Positions 11,234 through 21,974 of a stretch of 64,000 bases of DNA are shown here, one piece after another. Position 1 is the stretch's first letter. Each line of letters begins with the position of its first letter. A program made the translations under genes and the position numbers. The stretch covers positions 52,803,471 through 52,867,470 of the forward strand of contig OY755046.1 in assembly GCA_963576565.1 (NCBI GenBank), given 5' to 3'. This DNA is from Aspidapion aeneum (lineage: Eukaryota; Arthropoda; Insecta; Coleoptera; Brentidae). The notes beneath the pieces are model-generated. The model saw only the letters and a program-made list of their open reading frames with translations, made no database searches and was not told the origin of the DNA.

Positions 11234-12736
11234 CCCGTAACTGGTGAGGTCAAATTATTAGCACATAACTGGTGAGGTTGGGTTACAGAAACCCAGACTT
11301 TGTTAAGGCTCTCCTATGTTGCCAAATGAAAATAAATTGGATATTTCAATGATAATCAACAAAGTTATTCTTACTTTAGCTACCAAGGTGTTGCAGATTG
11401 CAAAAAAGTTACTAACTTGATTAGTAGAGTTCAATTGATAATTGAGTGAAAAAATTACAAAAAAATAATACATGTAGTTAAAAAATCGCATTTTTTTACA
11501 AAAAATTTATTTAACAAATAAAAAACAGGTTTTAACTTGTATTCTAGATATATAAAACTAATAAAAATATTATTACTCTTTGAAATGTTCTATGAAAATA
11601 AAATTTCAGGTTTTATTAACCGCATTCTCGGCACATCGGAACTATACAACTTTTGCAAATTGGTGTCTGGCACGAACCACAGGTTTTCTTTGTTTTTCGA
11701 TCCAAGCCAACCGGGCACTTCCTGCATCTCACTTGCTTGTTCGTCATGTCTGGCTTCTACTGGAAGTGGTTTCTGCAATATTCTGCCAATGTTCAAGCGT
11801 AATTCGCGAGGTAGACGTGCATTTAGGAGCCGTTGATTGAGATAACAAGCTCCACAAGTCCTTTAGTCCATTTTGATGTATTTTAGCCGGGAACCTTTTG
11901 AATTTCCTGGGCATGCACTAAAAATAACATAGCTGTTTACCATGCTGACATTCAACAAAATCAGTACGGCTTTTATCGGACAAAGTTTCTCGAATCATCG
12001 CCAGTTTCTCATTGGTTTGTTTCATTCAAAATTTCTGTATTGAATAAAAGTTCCCATGAAGACTGCGGCATGCAAAAAGTACCAAGAGCTTTTGCAGGAC
12101 CAATTCGTCCTGGAAGGTGGGAGATAATATTGTGTTTTCTGGTGCGCGCATTTGAAGAAGGTGCTTCTTTTGCCCATACAAAACCACTTTTGCTTCGGTA
12201 CGTTCTTTACCTGCTTCCGTAAGCGTTTTTGTTTTTTTGCCAGTGGTTCATCAGCATCTGACGAAGACTGGTCATCCGATTGGTAGTTTGGGAACGGTGA
12301 TATAAAGCTTGATGGAGGGACACTGTACTCGTCTACATTGCATAAAGAAAAAGGAAAGTCCTCATTCTCCGATGCTTCCTGCTCAGATGCACTCACGTGG
12401 TCACTTTGAAAATTTGCGTCTTTAATATCTCCCTCATCAGTCAGTTTGCTTCATGGACTGTCTTTTGGTCGCCATTATATACACCAAAAAAGGCAGTGAC
12501 CTCAATAAAAACTGTAACGTTACTGGTGAGGACGGGTAAAAAATACCCTAAATATAAAACAATTGTCGGTAAACAAGTAATTCATGGATCAAGGTCGCCC
12601 ACGCACACTTTGAGGGAACTCGGTGAACTGACTAAAAGGTAGATACGCGGCGAGCGCTTTCGCGCATGTTATTTCTTGACGGTGGCGTGCTAAAGTTTTG
12701 CCTGGGTATTCTGCACCCGACATCATCAGTTACGGG
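11234..12736 (-). mobile_element. piggyBac-like transposon, internally deleted (1503 bp)
   Basis: TTAA stands at 11230-11233 and 12737-12740. The ends are CCCGTAACTGGTGAGG and the complement of CATCAGTTACGGG, with a subterminal copy of ACATAACTGGTGAGGTTGGG at about 11262. TTAA duplication and CCC...GGG ends are diagnostic for piggyBac. The transposase remnant lies on the minus strand (separate entry). It sits in the left arm of the fold-back element, and the right arm of that element shows the uninterrupted sequence. Confidence 0.9.
11616..12475 (-). pseudogene. piggyBac-like transposase (DDE_Tnp_1_7) with catalytic core deleted
   Basis: Start ATG at 12475 gives MATKRQSMKQ, then a frameshift into an acidic N-terminus (ASENEDFPF, SDDQSSSDADEPLAKKQKR). 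A second frameshift at about 12190 leads into the domain start, RIGPAKALGTFCMPQSSWEL and LNETNEKLAMIRETL. Reading then jumps straight to the C-terminal part (LLNVSMVNSYVIFS, LPRELRLNIGRIL) and the cysteine-rich end RCRKCPVGLDRKTKKTCGSC, then CKSC and CRECG before the stop at 11616-11618. The aspartate-bearing catalytic middle is missing, so the remnant is roughly half the usual length of this family. The order and the CRD zinc-binding cysteines fix the family; the enzyme is dead. Confidence 0.85.
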
Positions 12737-14027
12737 TTAATGTCTGGAAAAGCACCATTTTTTTTTATAATTCTGTAATCTTATGCTTCTTCAACTATTT
12801 AATAGATTTGTTAAAATTGATGTACCAACGAGACATACGAGGTTTTTTATTGAAGAACATTAGTGATTTTGTGATAGAAAATCAATTTCAAAATTAAAAA
12901 TCAAAAAAAGTGTCGACAATTGAGAACTTCATTTTCTTTTAAAAACTTCTCATAAAAAAAACTCATGGATAATTTCTGCTTTAAAATACGAATATTCCGT
13001 TAGAAGGGCGAGACTCGTTTGGAATTGGTAAGAAAACAATTTGATGTTTATGATCGTTTACCTACTTAAACAAAAGTTAAACTTTTAACAATAATGTATT
13101 GTGTTCATTATTTATAAATTTTGTTCGAAACGATCATAAACTTCAAATTGTTTTTCTTATCAAGTCCGAACGATTATTGCCCGTCTCACGGAATATCCGT
13201 ATTTTAAAGCAGAATTGTTTTTTTTAATCAATTTGTAGCATAACGTTAGAAAGGTAATCAACTAGAGAAGTTTTTAAAAGAAAATGAAGTTTAAAAGATA
13301 CTTTTTTTAATTTTTAATTTTGAAATTGATTTTCTTTCACAAAATCACTAATGTTCTTCAATAAAAAACCTCGTATGTCCCTTTGGTACATAAATTTTAA
13401 CAAATCTATTAATTAGTTGAAGTAGCATAAGATTACAGAATAATAGAAAAAAATTATGCTTTTGCAGTCACTAATAAAAAGCTTACGAGGGTTTAAAGGT
13501 GGGATTTTGGGTAACTTTAGAAAAAAAAATTCATATCTCTTTAGCCGTGACTCTAAGGACCCAAGTTCCAAGGTTGAAACGGTAGCTAATGACCCCAACA
13601 ATATCCCAAAAAATTTTGACGGTTCATCTGCCGAACATGCTGTATAAGCTTAATCTCAAACTACTTCTAAATAAATTTAGCTCCGCCCGATTTTTACCTT
13701 CAGATGTTAGTTTTTACTCTTCTGATCTTGAGGGGTCTGTCAATATGTCGAGTGTTATGGTCGGGCCTCTTGGAGATTTTCGGTGTTATCAGGTGTGCCG
13801 CACAGGTCTATCTTGGGCCCGCTTTTGTTTATGCTTTTTATTAACAGTATTGTGGAGGATCTCGAAGTTGAAGTACTATTTTATGCAGATGACTTGAAAA
13901 TATTTACAAAAATCAAGGATCATTATTCAGGTCTAAATCTTTAAAACGCTCTTGGCTCCATATATCGTTGGTGTACTGACAACAATCTACCATTAAATCC
14001 ATCCAAAGGTTGCGTAAAGTCTCACTC

Positions 14028-14571
14028 TGATCTGTATCGTGTCCGCAGATAAGAACAGCATCAATGTAACCCCTAGGCCTGTCGTAAGAGGTGACTAAAG
14101 GGATTTCGACCCATGTTAACAGAAAAACTATTTAAACTGGGAACCTTTGGGATCACACTAGATAACATCTATGGTAAAGGGGATGGGTTAATCTGGTGAT
14201 TCTCTAAATGGATTCGGTGGCCTAGCAATTCAGGAAAGTGCCACTTGGGACAGGGTATACGGAGTGCCTATTTGGAGCTAACAGCTAGTGCGGGCACATT
14301 GTGGCTCTCTGTACCCTGTTGATTATGTCAAAATGTTTATGACCCATCAGTGGTCTAAGGCTACAACCATGGCATTATGTGGTATATCATAATGACTAAG
14401 TTTCTTGTCTAAAATATAATTTGTCAACTGGGTTCTATATTACTACATAGTATTAAAATTAATATCACGTCGAATACATTAGGTACGTGGTGCTCAACAG
14501 GCTCCGAAAGGCGGCCTAGGTGCCAGGTTAGATCCTTTAAGGGTGCTAACCGTCATCACCGTACATTCATA
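14028..14571. mobile_element. 544 bp insertion of unknown class in the LINE ORF
   Basis: The LINE reading CVKSHS breaks here and resumes with PKKTKILYDY. The flanks CACTCT (14022-14027) and CATTCT (14572-14577) look like a 6-bp duplication with one mismatch, and removing one copy restores frame. The insert is GC-richer than its surroundings and contains CCTAGGCCTGTCGTAAGAGG and CAACAGGCTCCGAAAGGCGG. There are no obvious TIRs or poly-A tail and no open frame. It could be a SINE or a truncated retroelement untranslated region. Confidence 0.65.
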
Positions 14572-15479
14572 CATTCTCCTAAAAAGACCAAAATCCTCTA
14601 CGACTACACCATAAATTTTAAACATGTCTGAGATTTTTAAAGATTTGGAAGTGATGTTTATGTTTAATTCTACTATCTCATTTGTAAATCAGATACAATC
14701 AGTCTCTGTCTATAAGTATTTTAAATACTTGAGTTTTATTATGGACACTACTATACTTTGCACATCGTACTCCGTCCGTAGTGATAGCTATTTAAAATTC
14801 ATCCTAGTAAAAGCACTTTTCATTCTCCAGACGTACCAACTTTATTTTATATAAAGTCATCCTGAAAATCCTTTCTTGTTTGCGATCTCGAGTTTTATGA
14901 CAAGAAAAACAATCTTTAACTTTATCGAACATAAACTTTTATTTATCTTCTCTTTATACAAGCTACTATACAAAAACGTTAAAGCGTTAAGTACCCGATG
15001 CACCATAAAACACGTTGCGATGCAAGCTGGATACATCGATTCTTGTATTTCATGATGCAAATTGTGGTTTGGGTAATCCTGATTCATGGACTTGGAATCA
15101 GTTGCGGCTTGCGGCGAAGCGGCTTCTGGAAATTCATTTTGGCCAGTAAACCACGATAACGAGTCAGTCTCGATATTCATGGACTTTATTTTCAATATTT
15201 GGAGGCAACTGATGCAAATTATGTAACACCTTGAGTTTATATGTACAGGGCACGAATGTCGTTATAAAATAGATCCCAGCCCTTAAGAGAATCGTCTTTA
15301 AAAATCACTGCGAGTAGGAGGACAGCCATGGCGGGACACTTTCTGTTGGCAACACTAAACACAAACAATATTATTCTAGGCTATAAAGAAAATCAACACA
15401 ACAAAAACATAAAAAGTACAAAACTATTAAAAAAATTAGGTTAAGTTTCTTGGACATTTTTATTAATCAGTGTTATTAC

Positions 15480-16160
15480 ACCGTATTCGATGCTTCAAAG
15501 TTTTCACTACCGATGGTAAGGTTTTGACCAATATTTCTGTGGCGTTCTGCTGTTGATGCTACCATAAGCTTCGTTTTGGCTTCGTTGAATTATAGGCTCG
15601 TATTTTAAGCAGCATTTGTAAGTGACACAAATGACTCTCTAAGAGTGGAAAAAAATCGTGCAGTAACGCCAACATCGTCAACATATGCATGTAGCTGTAC
15701 CGATTTGTAGAATATAGTGCAATTGGTATCAATATTAGACTCTCTGAAAACTTTCTCGAGGGCGATGTTAAAGAGTAAGCAAGCAATCGCCTTGTGTTAA
15801 ACTATTTTTGCTTTCAAAGTTTCTACTTTTCGTATTATGCAGTCTTACTGTGCTTACTACGTTGGTCTTTTAACAAGTTTTATTATTTTTTTTCGGAATC
15901 ATTGATTGCATCGTGGAGTCCAATCCTAATTATGCTGTTATATGCTGCCTTGAAGTCGACGAACATGTAATATTTGTTAATATTAAATTCAAGGGTCTTT
16001 TCTAAAATTTGCTGAAGAACAAAGATTTGGTCGACTGTTGATCATCCTGTTCGGAATCCACACTGATAATTTCCGACTTCTTTTTCAACTTAAGGGTTTA
16101 GTCTTGCATAGATGATGTTTGATATGACTTTGTGTTATGCCTCAGTAGTCTCGTCGTCAT
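15480..16160 (-). pseudogene. LINE reverse transcriptase fragment, second lineage
   Basis: The minus strand reads, with frame changes, VGNYQCGFRTG, STVDQIFVLQQILEKTLEF, MFVDFKAAYNSI, then FNIALEKVFRES, QLHAYVDDVGVTARFF (YVDD in the catalytic position) and FNEAKTKLMVAST. This is the ordered set of fingers/palm blocks of an insect LINE. Several stops and shifts make it inactive. It is a different lineage from LINE family 1 and from the copies at 27 and 46 kb. Confidence 0.85.
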
Positions 16161-16342
16161 CTTTTTGTTGTTTCAATAGTTGTTCATAATTTATAATTAT
16201 CTGTAGATAACTCATTTAACTAGCCCAATAGCTCTGGTTTACCAATTTCTCCGTATGTCAGCAATTGTTGATGAGAACGCAAAACTGCGTAAAATATGCC
16301 TTGTTGTCAACAAGATCATATGCAAGTATCTAAATTCCTTTA

Positions 16343-16363
16343 ACACACACACACACACACACA
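16343..16363. repeat. (CA)n microsatellite
   Basis: About ten uninterrupted CA dinucleotides. Confidence 0.95.
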
Positions 16364-16647
16364 AGCTTGGTGATAATAGGTACCTAAAAATATCTTATAT
16401 TATGATATTGTTATATAGAAATATATATGTGTTGGATGTGGTGACTTTACAGCTTTTCCAAAAAGTATTTTGCGTCTATTGATTAGCAAACAACTGGGCA
16501 ACTGATAGCTTAACACCAACAATCAATTTAGCGAATTCTGACGCAAAGGCAATAAGATATAGTGCATAACCATAAATTTCTGCTTGGGATCTCTGAATCA
16601 GAGCAAACTTTCAAACAGAAAGTGATTATTAGGAAATTCGCATGAAT

Positions 16648-16678
16648 TAAGGCTGCTTGACACAAAGCAATTGATATA
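16648..16678. repeat. Relic of the TTAA MITE end
   Basis: TTAAGGCTGCTTGACACAAA continues GCAATTGA and matches the left end of the MITE at 2327. The remainder is absent, and the sequence is broken by the next element. Confidence 0.5.
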
Positions 16679-17196
16679 CAGGGTTGTGTGTGTAAAGGGG
16701 TGAATTTCGGGTAAAACGTTATATTTCTTTAATCTTCGACGGTGTTTTCCAGCTAGCGGGCCCGCTTCTTCTTGCTTCTTTACCGTTCCACGTAATAGCT
16801 AGGTTGTTGTTCACTGAATTTATATAATTTATAATTAGAATTTTGTGTTGAGTTTTAATAGAAATATTAAAGTTTTTGTTACGGACGATTTACACATGGT
16901 CTTGCTTCAAACCCGGCAACGAGATCAGTCTGTGTCTATTGCGCATGTCACTGCTTCGCGCATTGTAGCTTGGTGCCAAATTTTTGAATTTGTATGGCAT
17001 TAGCTTTTTATTAAAAGACGGAAAATAATTTAGAAAAGGGATAATAAAGTTGCGTATACAAGGGTGTTTCAAAATTCATACATACATAATTTTAATGTTA
17101 AAGAGTTTTATTTCTTGTTTCAAAATCTACCAGTGGCTTACAAGAAAAATAATCCGGGGGCAAAGGCGACGTGACACCTGAAAAATTATCACCCTG
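16679..17196. mobile_element. Candidate CAGGGT-ended TIR element
   Basis: It starts CAGGGTTGTGTG and ends TTATCACCCTG (complement CAGGGTGATAA). The left flank TATA and right flank TAAA are compatible with a mutated 4-bp duplication. The inside has no coding similarity; the frame at 16890-17072 is not convincing. Same terminal motif as 11057-13642 and 48620-49073. Confidence 0.45.
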
Positions 17197-17340
17197 TAAA
17201 TGTTTACTATTATTTAACCTATCTGCTAGTGTAGTGCCTATAGCTAAATAAACGTGCCAATTAAGCTAATTATATCAAAAACTGAAACTAAAAAAAAATT
17301 AAACTGTATCTAAAAAATATAAACAAAGAAAACTTTAGTA

Positions 17341-17830
17341 CTGAAGAAATAACCCAAATAATAATCAACGAAGACAAAGTCTTTTACGCTTATCAAAAAC
17401 TGCTCAAGTCAAAGATGCTTACGATATTTCTTAAACAAAAAAAATACAATATAGTGACACTTGTAGTGACATATGGGTATAAGTCATGAACACAAAAGCG
17501 AATGAAGAACAACCAAAATAATTAAAGAAAAATACTTTGGACCAATGCAAGCAGAAGATGGCTATTGGCGAATACGGATGAATTATGAATTAGACCAGTT
17601 AATAGGTGGTGCAGACATCGTGAGATTTATTAAAGGTCAAACAAGACAAGAACACTAAGAAAAATTATGCACTGGAGACCTGTAGGAAGCAGAGTAAGAG
17701 AGAGACCCGAAAAAAGATGATTGACGATGTCGAAAATGACAACAAGACTATAGTAATACAAAAGTGGCGAAGAGTCGTACCAGAGAGGCCAGAATGGAGG
17801 GCTTTGATTAATCAGGCTTTGGGGGTAATG
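17341..17830 (+). pseudogene. LINE 3' end, third lineage (C-terminal reverse transcriptase tail)
   Basis: Readable pieces are a worn INEDKVFYAYQKLLKSK, VTLVVTYGYKS (the LxPVVTYGxE block), YFGPMQAEDGYWRIRMNYEL with DQLIGGADIVRFIKG, and after a shift KIMHWRPVGSRVRERPEKR. That block order is typical of the end of insect LINE ORF2. The usual WLGHVMRM piece is deleted. Only the tail remains. Confidence 0.8.
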
Positions 17831-17944
17831 CCACTTGAAGAATAAGATAAAGACAATAACCAATAAAATGTAATTCGCATGTAAATAACATGAACAAATC
17901 CAGTCATTTATTGTTCCATTCTTCTGCCCACTACCGTGCAATTC

Positions 17945-18040
17945 TTGGGGATAATAATAATGAGGATGATGTTAATGACGACGATGATGATGATGATCAT
18001 GATGAGGATGATAATTATAATAATGGTGATGACGAAGATT
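17945..18040. repeat. Imperfect (GAT/GAA)n trinucleotide tract
   Basis: An interrupted GATGATGATGATGA-type tract right after the LINE fragment. Confidence 0.85.
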
Positions 18041-18150
18041 TAACTTGAGCTGTTTAGTTCATTCAACAAAACCATTAAAGGATCGCGTATCTCCTTATTA
18101 CTGTATGTCGTCCCTTAAAACAAGCAATCGACCATTTTGAATGAAATACT

Positions 18151-18494
18151 TAGGGTTGCCAGGTTTAAGAATAAGTTTTCGGGACAACAAAAACAAATTT
18201 TTTGGGACATTTTTATCATGAAAACAAAATGTTTTTTTTAGAAAGGACATTAGAGGGTAACAAACACTTTCCGCTAAAAAACAAAACGTAAAAATAACGA
18301 TGGGCACCAAAAAAAGGATTAATGGAACAAACGGAATAAAACATGTTTTTTGGTAAAAATTTTTAACTTCAGATTCTGAACTATAAAAGAAAAATCGGGA
18401 CATTTGGCGTCTCGAAGAGGTTCATTTCGGGACTCGGGACTCAGCGGTCCAAATACGGGCAAATCCCAATGAAACGGGATGCCTGACCGCCCTA
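18151..18494. mobile_element. hAT-like MITE candidate
   Basis: The ends are TAGGGTTGCCAGG and the complement of CCTGACCGCCCTA, and the inside has CGGGACA/GGGACTCGGGA motifs. The flanks GAAATACT and GAGGAACT match at 5 of 8 positions, as an old 8-bp duplication would. The minus-strand frame at 18098-18403 is a chance reading. Confidence 0.55.
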
Positions 18495-18499
18495 GAGGA

Positions 18500-19350
18500 A
18501 CTGTTTAAATTTTTGAGTCGACCTCAGCTCTGCCGAATATGTTCCACAGTAGGAGCTTATTCTAGCAAGCTTTTTCTTTAATGCTAATAGACATTTTTTA
18601 GATAGCCTATTATGGCACCCTTTGCTTCTGGGGCATTCACATAGCTTCTTTTTAAAATTGTAATTTTTAAACAGATCAACAAAAACGAAAATAAAATTTT
18701 AAAACTCTAACTATAATTATGTTGTCTAAAAATAGGATGGTTATTATTTAAAGTAGAGTTTTAGGTATTTAGAAAAGGGATAAAACAAAAACGTCAGAAA
18801 TACCTTTATGATAAAGCATGATTTTAATAAAGATAAATTTTCACATAAATTGGTACTTTATCATCTGTAATAGGGAGTAAGGTAAAGTGATAACATTTTC
18901 CAGAAACCACTTGGTTAATGCCTGGAAAATTAAAATTATTTTACATAGCAATTAAACAAAAGACCAATTTGAAATTGCTAAAATTTTAGAAGTGGGTAAT
19001 TTAGGCTAAAACATTTGGAAATTGTACAACTTACAAGAACATAATCACTGGAATTAGGGTTTCCAACCCAGAACTTTTACAAGAAATTAGGCAAGGCATT
19101 AAACTTAGCCATATATACACCAACAGAATTTTTAATGGTGCAGATGTAAAAAACTTGATAAACTTTTACTGCTAATTTCCAATGTAATCTTTTGCTATGG
19201 AATACATCTTTGCGTCTTTGTCACGAAGAGTCAGTTTGGTAAATTTGTCAGGAGGGCTAAATACGAAAAACGGGTAAGTGTTTCTGCAGTTAGACCAAAA
19301 GTGATTTTATTGATCATTTTCAAATGCATGAGAACAGTTAGAAGGCAAAA
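18500..19350. other. No gene recognised
   Basis: AT-rich DNA with no shared repeat that I could detect and no coding similarity. Confidence 0.4.
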
Positions 19351-19352
19351 TA

Positions 19353-19613
19353 TGTACTACTACTACTATGTCGGTCTAGAACGTTTTTCTACGTTGTCCG
19401 ACCTCCTTCGATCCTGACAATCATCTTCTGTCAGATTTTATTTAATCATTGATCTTTGGGTTGACTGTTGCCATTCTAGTTCAGGACGCCCCCTTTTTCT
19501 GCACCCTATTGGTTGCCATTCTAGAATCTGCTTTGGTAATCTTTCATCGTTCATGCGTTGTACATCGCCGTACCATATCAGTTGCTCTTTAGTGATGTCA
19601 TCCGTTATGCTTC
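19353..19613 (-). pseudogene. LINE family 1, 3' end only
   Basis: Reverse complement of about 850-1110: the encoded tail repeats the ITDDITK, YGDVQRM-like and GCRKRGRPELEWQ blocks. The element 3' terminus after CCGAC is followed by (TAG)n (19353-19369 on the plus strand reads TACTACTAC). A severely 5'-truncated copy with a simple-repeat tail is the usual result of target-primed reverse transcription. Confidence 0.88.
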
Positions 19614-19864
19614 TCTTGGTAAAAATATGTCAATTTTCGTAATTTTCTAGTTAGGTCCCTTCATGAGAAAGCCTTTTAGTCTACGTCTACCTTTCTCTCT
19701 ACGTCAGAAACGCTTGAAGCTTTGTAAAAATCCTACCACTAAAAGCATTTTTTTACTCGTGGAATTCTAAAGGATGACCAGTTTTGTCAATCCACAAAAT
19801 AACCCGTTGAGTTGGGATTAAAAGATAAAGATTTTTTAGCAATTTATAACTTTTTATATATTAT

Positions 19865-20130
19865 GCATTATTCACATGCAAGACTAGTTTAAGAAGATAA
19901 AGTGTATGGCAAGTAGCGACTTGTTTTTAGGCAAGTTTTCAGTCTCGCTGTAGTTTTATAAATGTTGTATTTAAATAATCTGTCATTTAAACACATTTAG
20001 AAAAATATTTTTAATTTTTAATACAGTAAAATTTTGGCTTCTAAAGGATTTAATGTCGACTCATCTCTGGCTTACGCTGGTGTGCTCTTTTTTTGTCTTG
20101 TATTTTAAAGCACAGTTTTTATCTTTTTCT
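19865..20130 (-). repeat. Repeat family E, copy 1
   Basis: Inverted relative to 32300-32590. Shared landmarks are ATGCAAGACTAG, GCGACTTGTTTTTAGGCAA and TCTGGCTTACGCTGGTG. No coding similarity. Confidence 0.7.
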
Positions 20131-21345
20131 GTCAAGCACTAGTTTTTACGAATTAACGACCAGCTGAAGACGCAAATAGGAGAAAAACCGCTGAAAGTGG
20201 GATGTGTCTTTAAGGGGGTTTAAAATTTAGGTAAAATGGTTATTTATGTTATTCCCAATTATTTTGATCTTACATTTTTTAGTTGATTTTGATTTTGTAG
20301 TCTTTCTATTTGATTAAGGGTTTCAAGGCTTCATTGTACATTGTTTTTTTCACTGTTTTTTTTTCACATATATTTCTATTTTTACGAGTTATGTTTTCTA
20401 AATTTCTTTATAAAACTTCTCTACAAATTAAATTTTTTACATTTTTAAGGAGTCTTTCCACATCGTCAAATGTTAAATTCAATGCCTATTAATCCAAATT
20501 GAAATTGTTCTTCTGACCCGACACCTCTATTCTTTGCCTGTTTCTAAAAGCTTCTAGAAATTCTGCAAATGCTTGCTTACGGTTTGGTTTATTGCTTCTA
20601 AGAAAGATTAAACTTTTAAGTTATTTTGATTTTACATCCAGTTTCAATACCTAAATCTACCAAAATAATAATAGCTGCTAAAGTTAAAACTTATCTTCTT
20701 TACCAAACAGAAGTTTAATTTTAACTCATTTAGAACTGTATTTTCTCTCATTCCTTAGTTAGAAAGTTTAACGTTATTAGCAAAATTATATATCACGTGT
20801 TTAAACTTTTCATATGAGAAAACAATAACTTCTCTAATGACAATTAATTATGATTAACGATTCTAATGCATGTAGTCAGGGACTTTTTAAATTGTTGGCG
20901 TATTTTTTTCTGTCAAAATTTATCATTTACCAGAGTTTTTTAAATATGTATGTATACATACAGAGGTTAGTTTCACTAGTTTTTTGGTTTGGTTTAAACT
21001 GATTTTCCTAATTGCAAATGAAAATATTTTTTCTTTTCGAACGCGGCATTTTAAAAGGTCCGTGACTGTACATGTGTTAGTAGGTCCTAGGAGGGTTTAA
21101 AACAAGCAAAAATGTTATGTAAGACTCTTTCGTTATCAAGATACAAAGCATCAAAGTTAACGGTTTTTTAACTTTTTTGGTTATAAAATTACAAAAGTGA
21201 AAATATAAAATTTGGTAAAATCCTGGATCAGATAAAGAGCAATATTTAGAAATAAAACTTATTTTAATAAAGTTGTACTGTCAAATTTTTTAATGAAAAA
21301 CTGTTTACGTTTTAAATAAAATTTTTTGGCAATGTATGAAAGTTA
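20131..21345. other. No gene recognised
   Basis: AT-rich with short chance frames only (for example 20310-20492). Confidence 0.4.
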
Positions 21346-21351
21346 GTTGAA

Positions 21352-21659
21352 CACGTTGGCTGCCGCCATGAGAACGGAAACTGTGGTCCTTCCTTGCCAA
21401 AGGGTCTGTGGGTTTTGTGAAAAAGATTCGAACCCACAATACATATTTATGATGAAAAAATCCTAACTAAAAATCGAGTGCTTTTTCTCACATCTTGCCT
21501 ATTGTGCCGCGCGTAATTAGTTTTCATGGGAAGTATAGGCGTTTGAGGGCTATACGCCGTACCTTACTAAATAAAAGTTATCATAAACATATGTGCCTCG
21601 GCGCATAAATGTAACATTTGGGGGAGGCACACACCCCGTACCTCATAGCAGTCAACGTG
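21352..21659. mobile_element. 308 bp TTAA-type MITE (piggyBac-like ends)
   Basis: It starts CACGTTGGCTGCC and ends GGCAGTCAACGTG-like (GCAGTCAACGTG), giving TIRs CACGTTGRCTGC. TTAA stands intact on the right (21660-21663); on the left it reads TGAA, one change away. CACGTTGACTGC beside TTAA is a common arrangement of piggyBac-mobilised elements in insects. No coding content. Confidence 0.7.
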
Positions 21660-21974
21660 TTAAAGCCTGTTCTTCAACTTCATTTGTTTAAAAAAAAAGG
21701 AATATTACATTTTTGGATCATAATTAACCGTATAATAACTCGATTGTCTTTTCTTGTAAAACCCTTTTCATCCCCTTTTTCTTACTTTAAATATTCTATA
21801 TTTTTAAAATAAGGAAGTGTCGATCCCCATATTATCTGAACTTTCCTTATTTTGACCTTCGCTATCACCAGGTTTACATTAGGATAATGTACAACCTGTC
21901 CTCTTGGGTTTTTTAAAGTTTAAATTTGGTATTGTAAGCTCATTGTCTTGAGTATGCACTTTAATAGGGGCAAC

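Larger units (their letters stand above)
11057..13642. mobile_element. Fold-back element with about 530-bp arms, TATA duplication, split by piggyBac
   Basis: The ends are CAGGGTGTTCGGC and the complement of GCCGAACATGCTG. TATA stands at 11053-11056 and 13643-13646, and removing the element with one TATA restores the LINE frame (SKAL-YKLNLK). The left arm (11057-11229 plus 12741 to about 13090) is an inverted copy of the right arm (about 13110-13642), so without the piggyBac it is about 1.08 kb and almost entirely palindromic. No transposase is encoded. The element at 48620-49073 has the same CAGGGT ends and TATA flanks. Confidence 0.88.
10465..14860 (+). pseudogene. Jockey-like LINE ORF2 remnant, split by two insertions
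   Basis: Three blocks read as one decayed LINE polyprotein. Block 1 (10465-11052): YKAFCARIQEDMKTNPASFW, GHDEVPEFFLNDCA and a degraded NYRLVSIIKFSKKAFDE block leading to NTDFSKAL. Block 2 (13647-14027): YKLNLKLLLNKF, a worn GVPQGSILGP block, then FYADDLKIF at about 13879, with the catalytic YADD retained, and NNLPLNPSK. Block 3 (14572-14860): KKTKILYDYTINF, FKDLEVMF and a C-terminal palm tail. Frameshifts, stops and an internal deletion (near 10980-11040) are present. The insertions at 11057-13642 and 14028-14571 fall cleanly inside codon runs that rejoin in frame. More C-terminal coding may continue to about 15050 but is too worn to claim. Confidence 0.82.

Noticed and set aside
12022..12396. 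Treating the 124-codon frame as a free-standing small acidic protein
   Set aside because: It is the N-terminal part of the piggyBac transposase; the ATG lies upstream at 12475, and TTAA/TIRs enclose it.
14857..15195. 112-codon minus-strand frame
   Set aside because: It lies antisense to the probable worn tail of the jockey-like LINE. No motif, and AT-driven composition.
18098..18403. 101-codon minus-strand frame
   Set aside because: It overlaps a hAT-like MITE and reads as T-rich hydrophobic noise.
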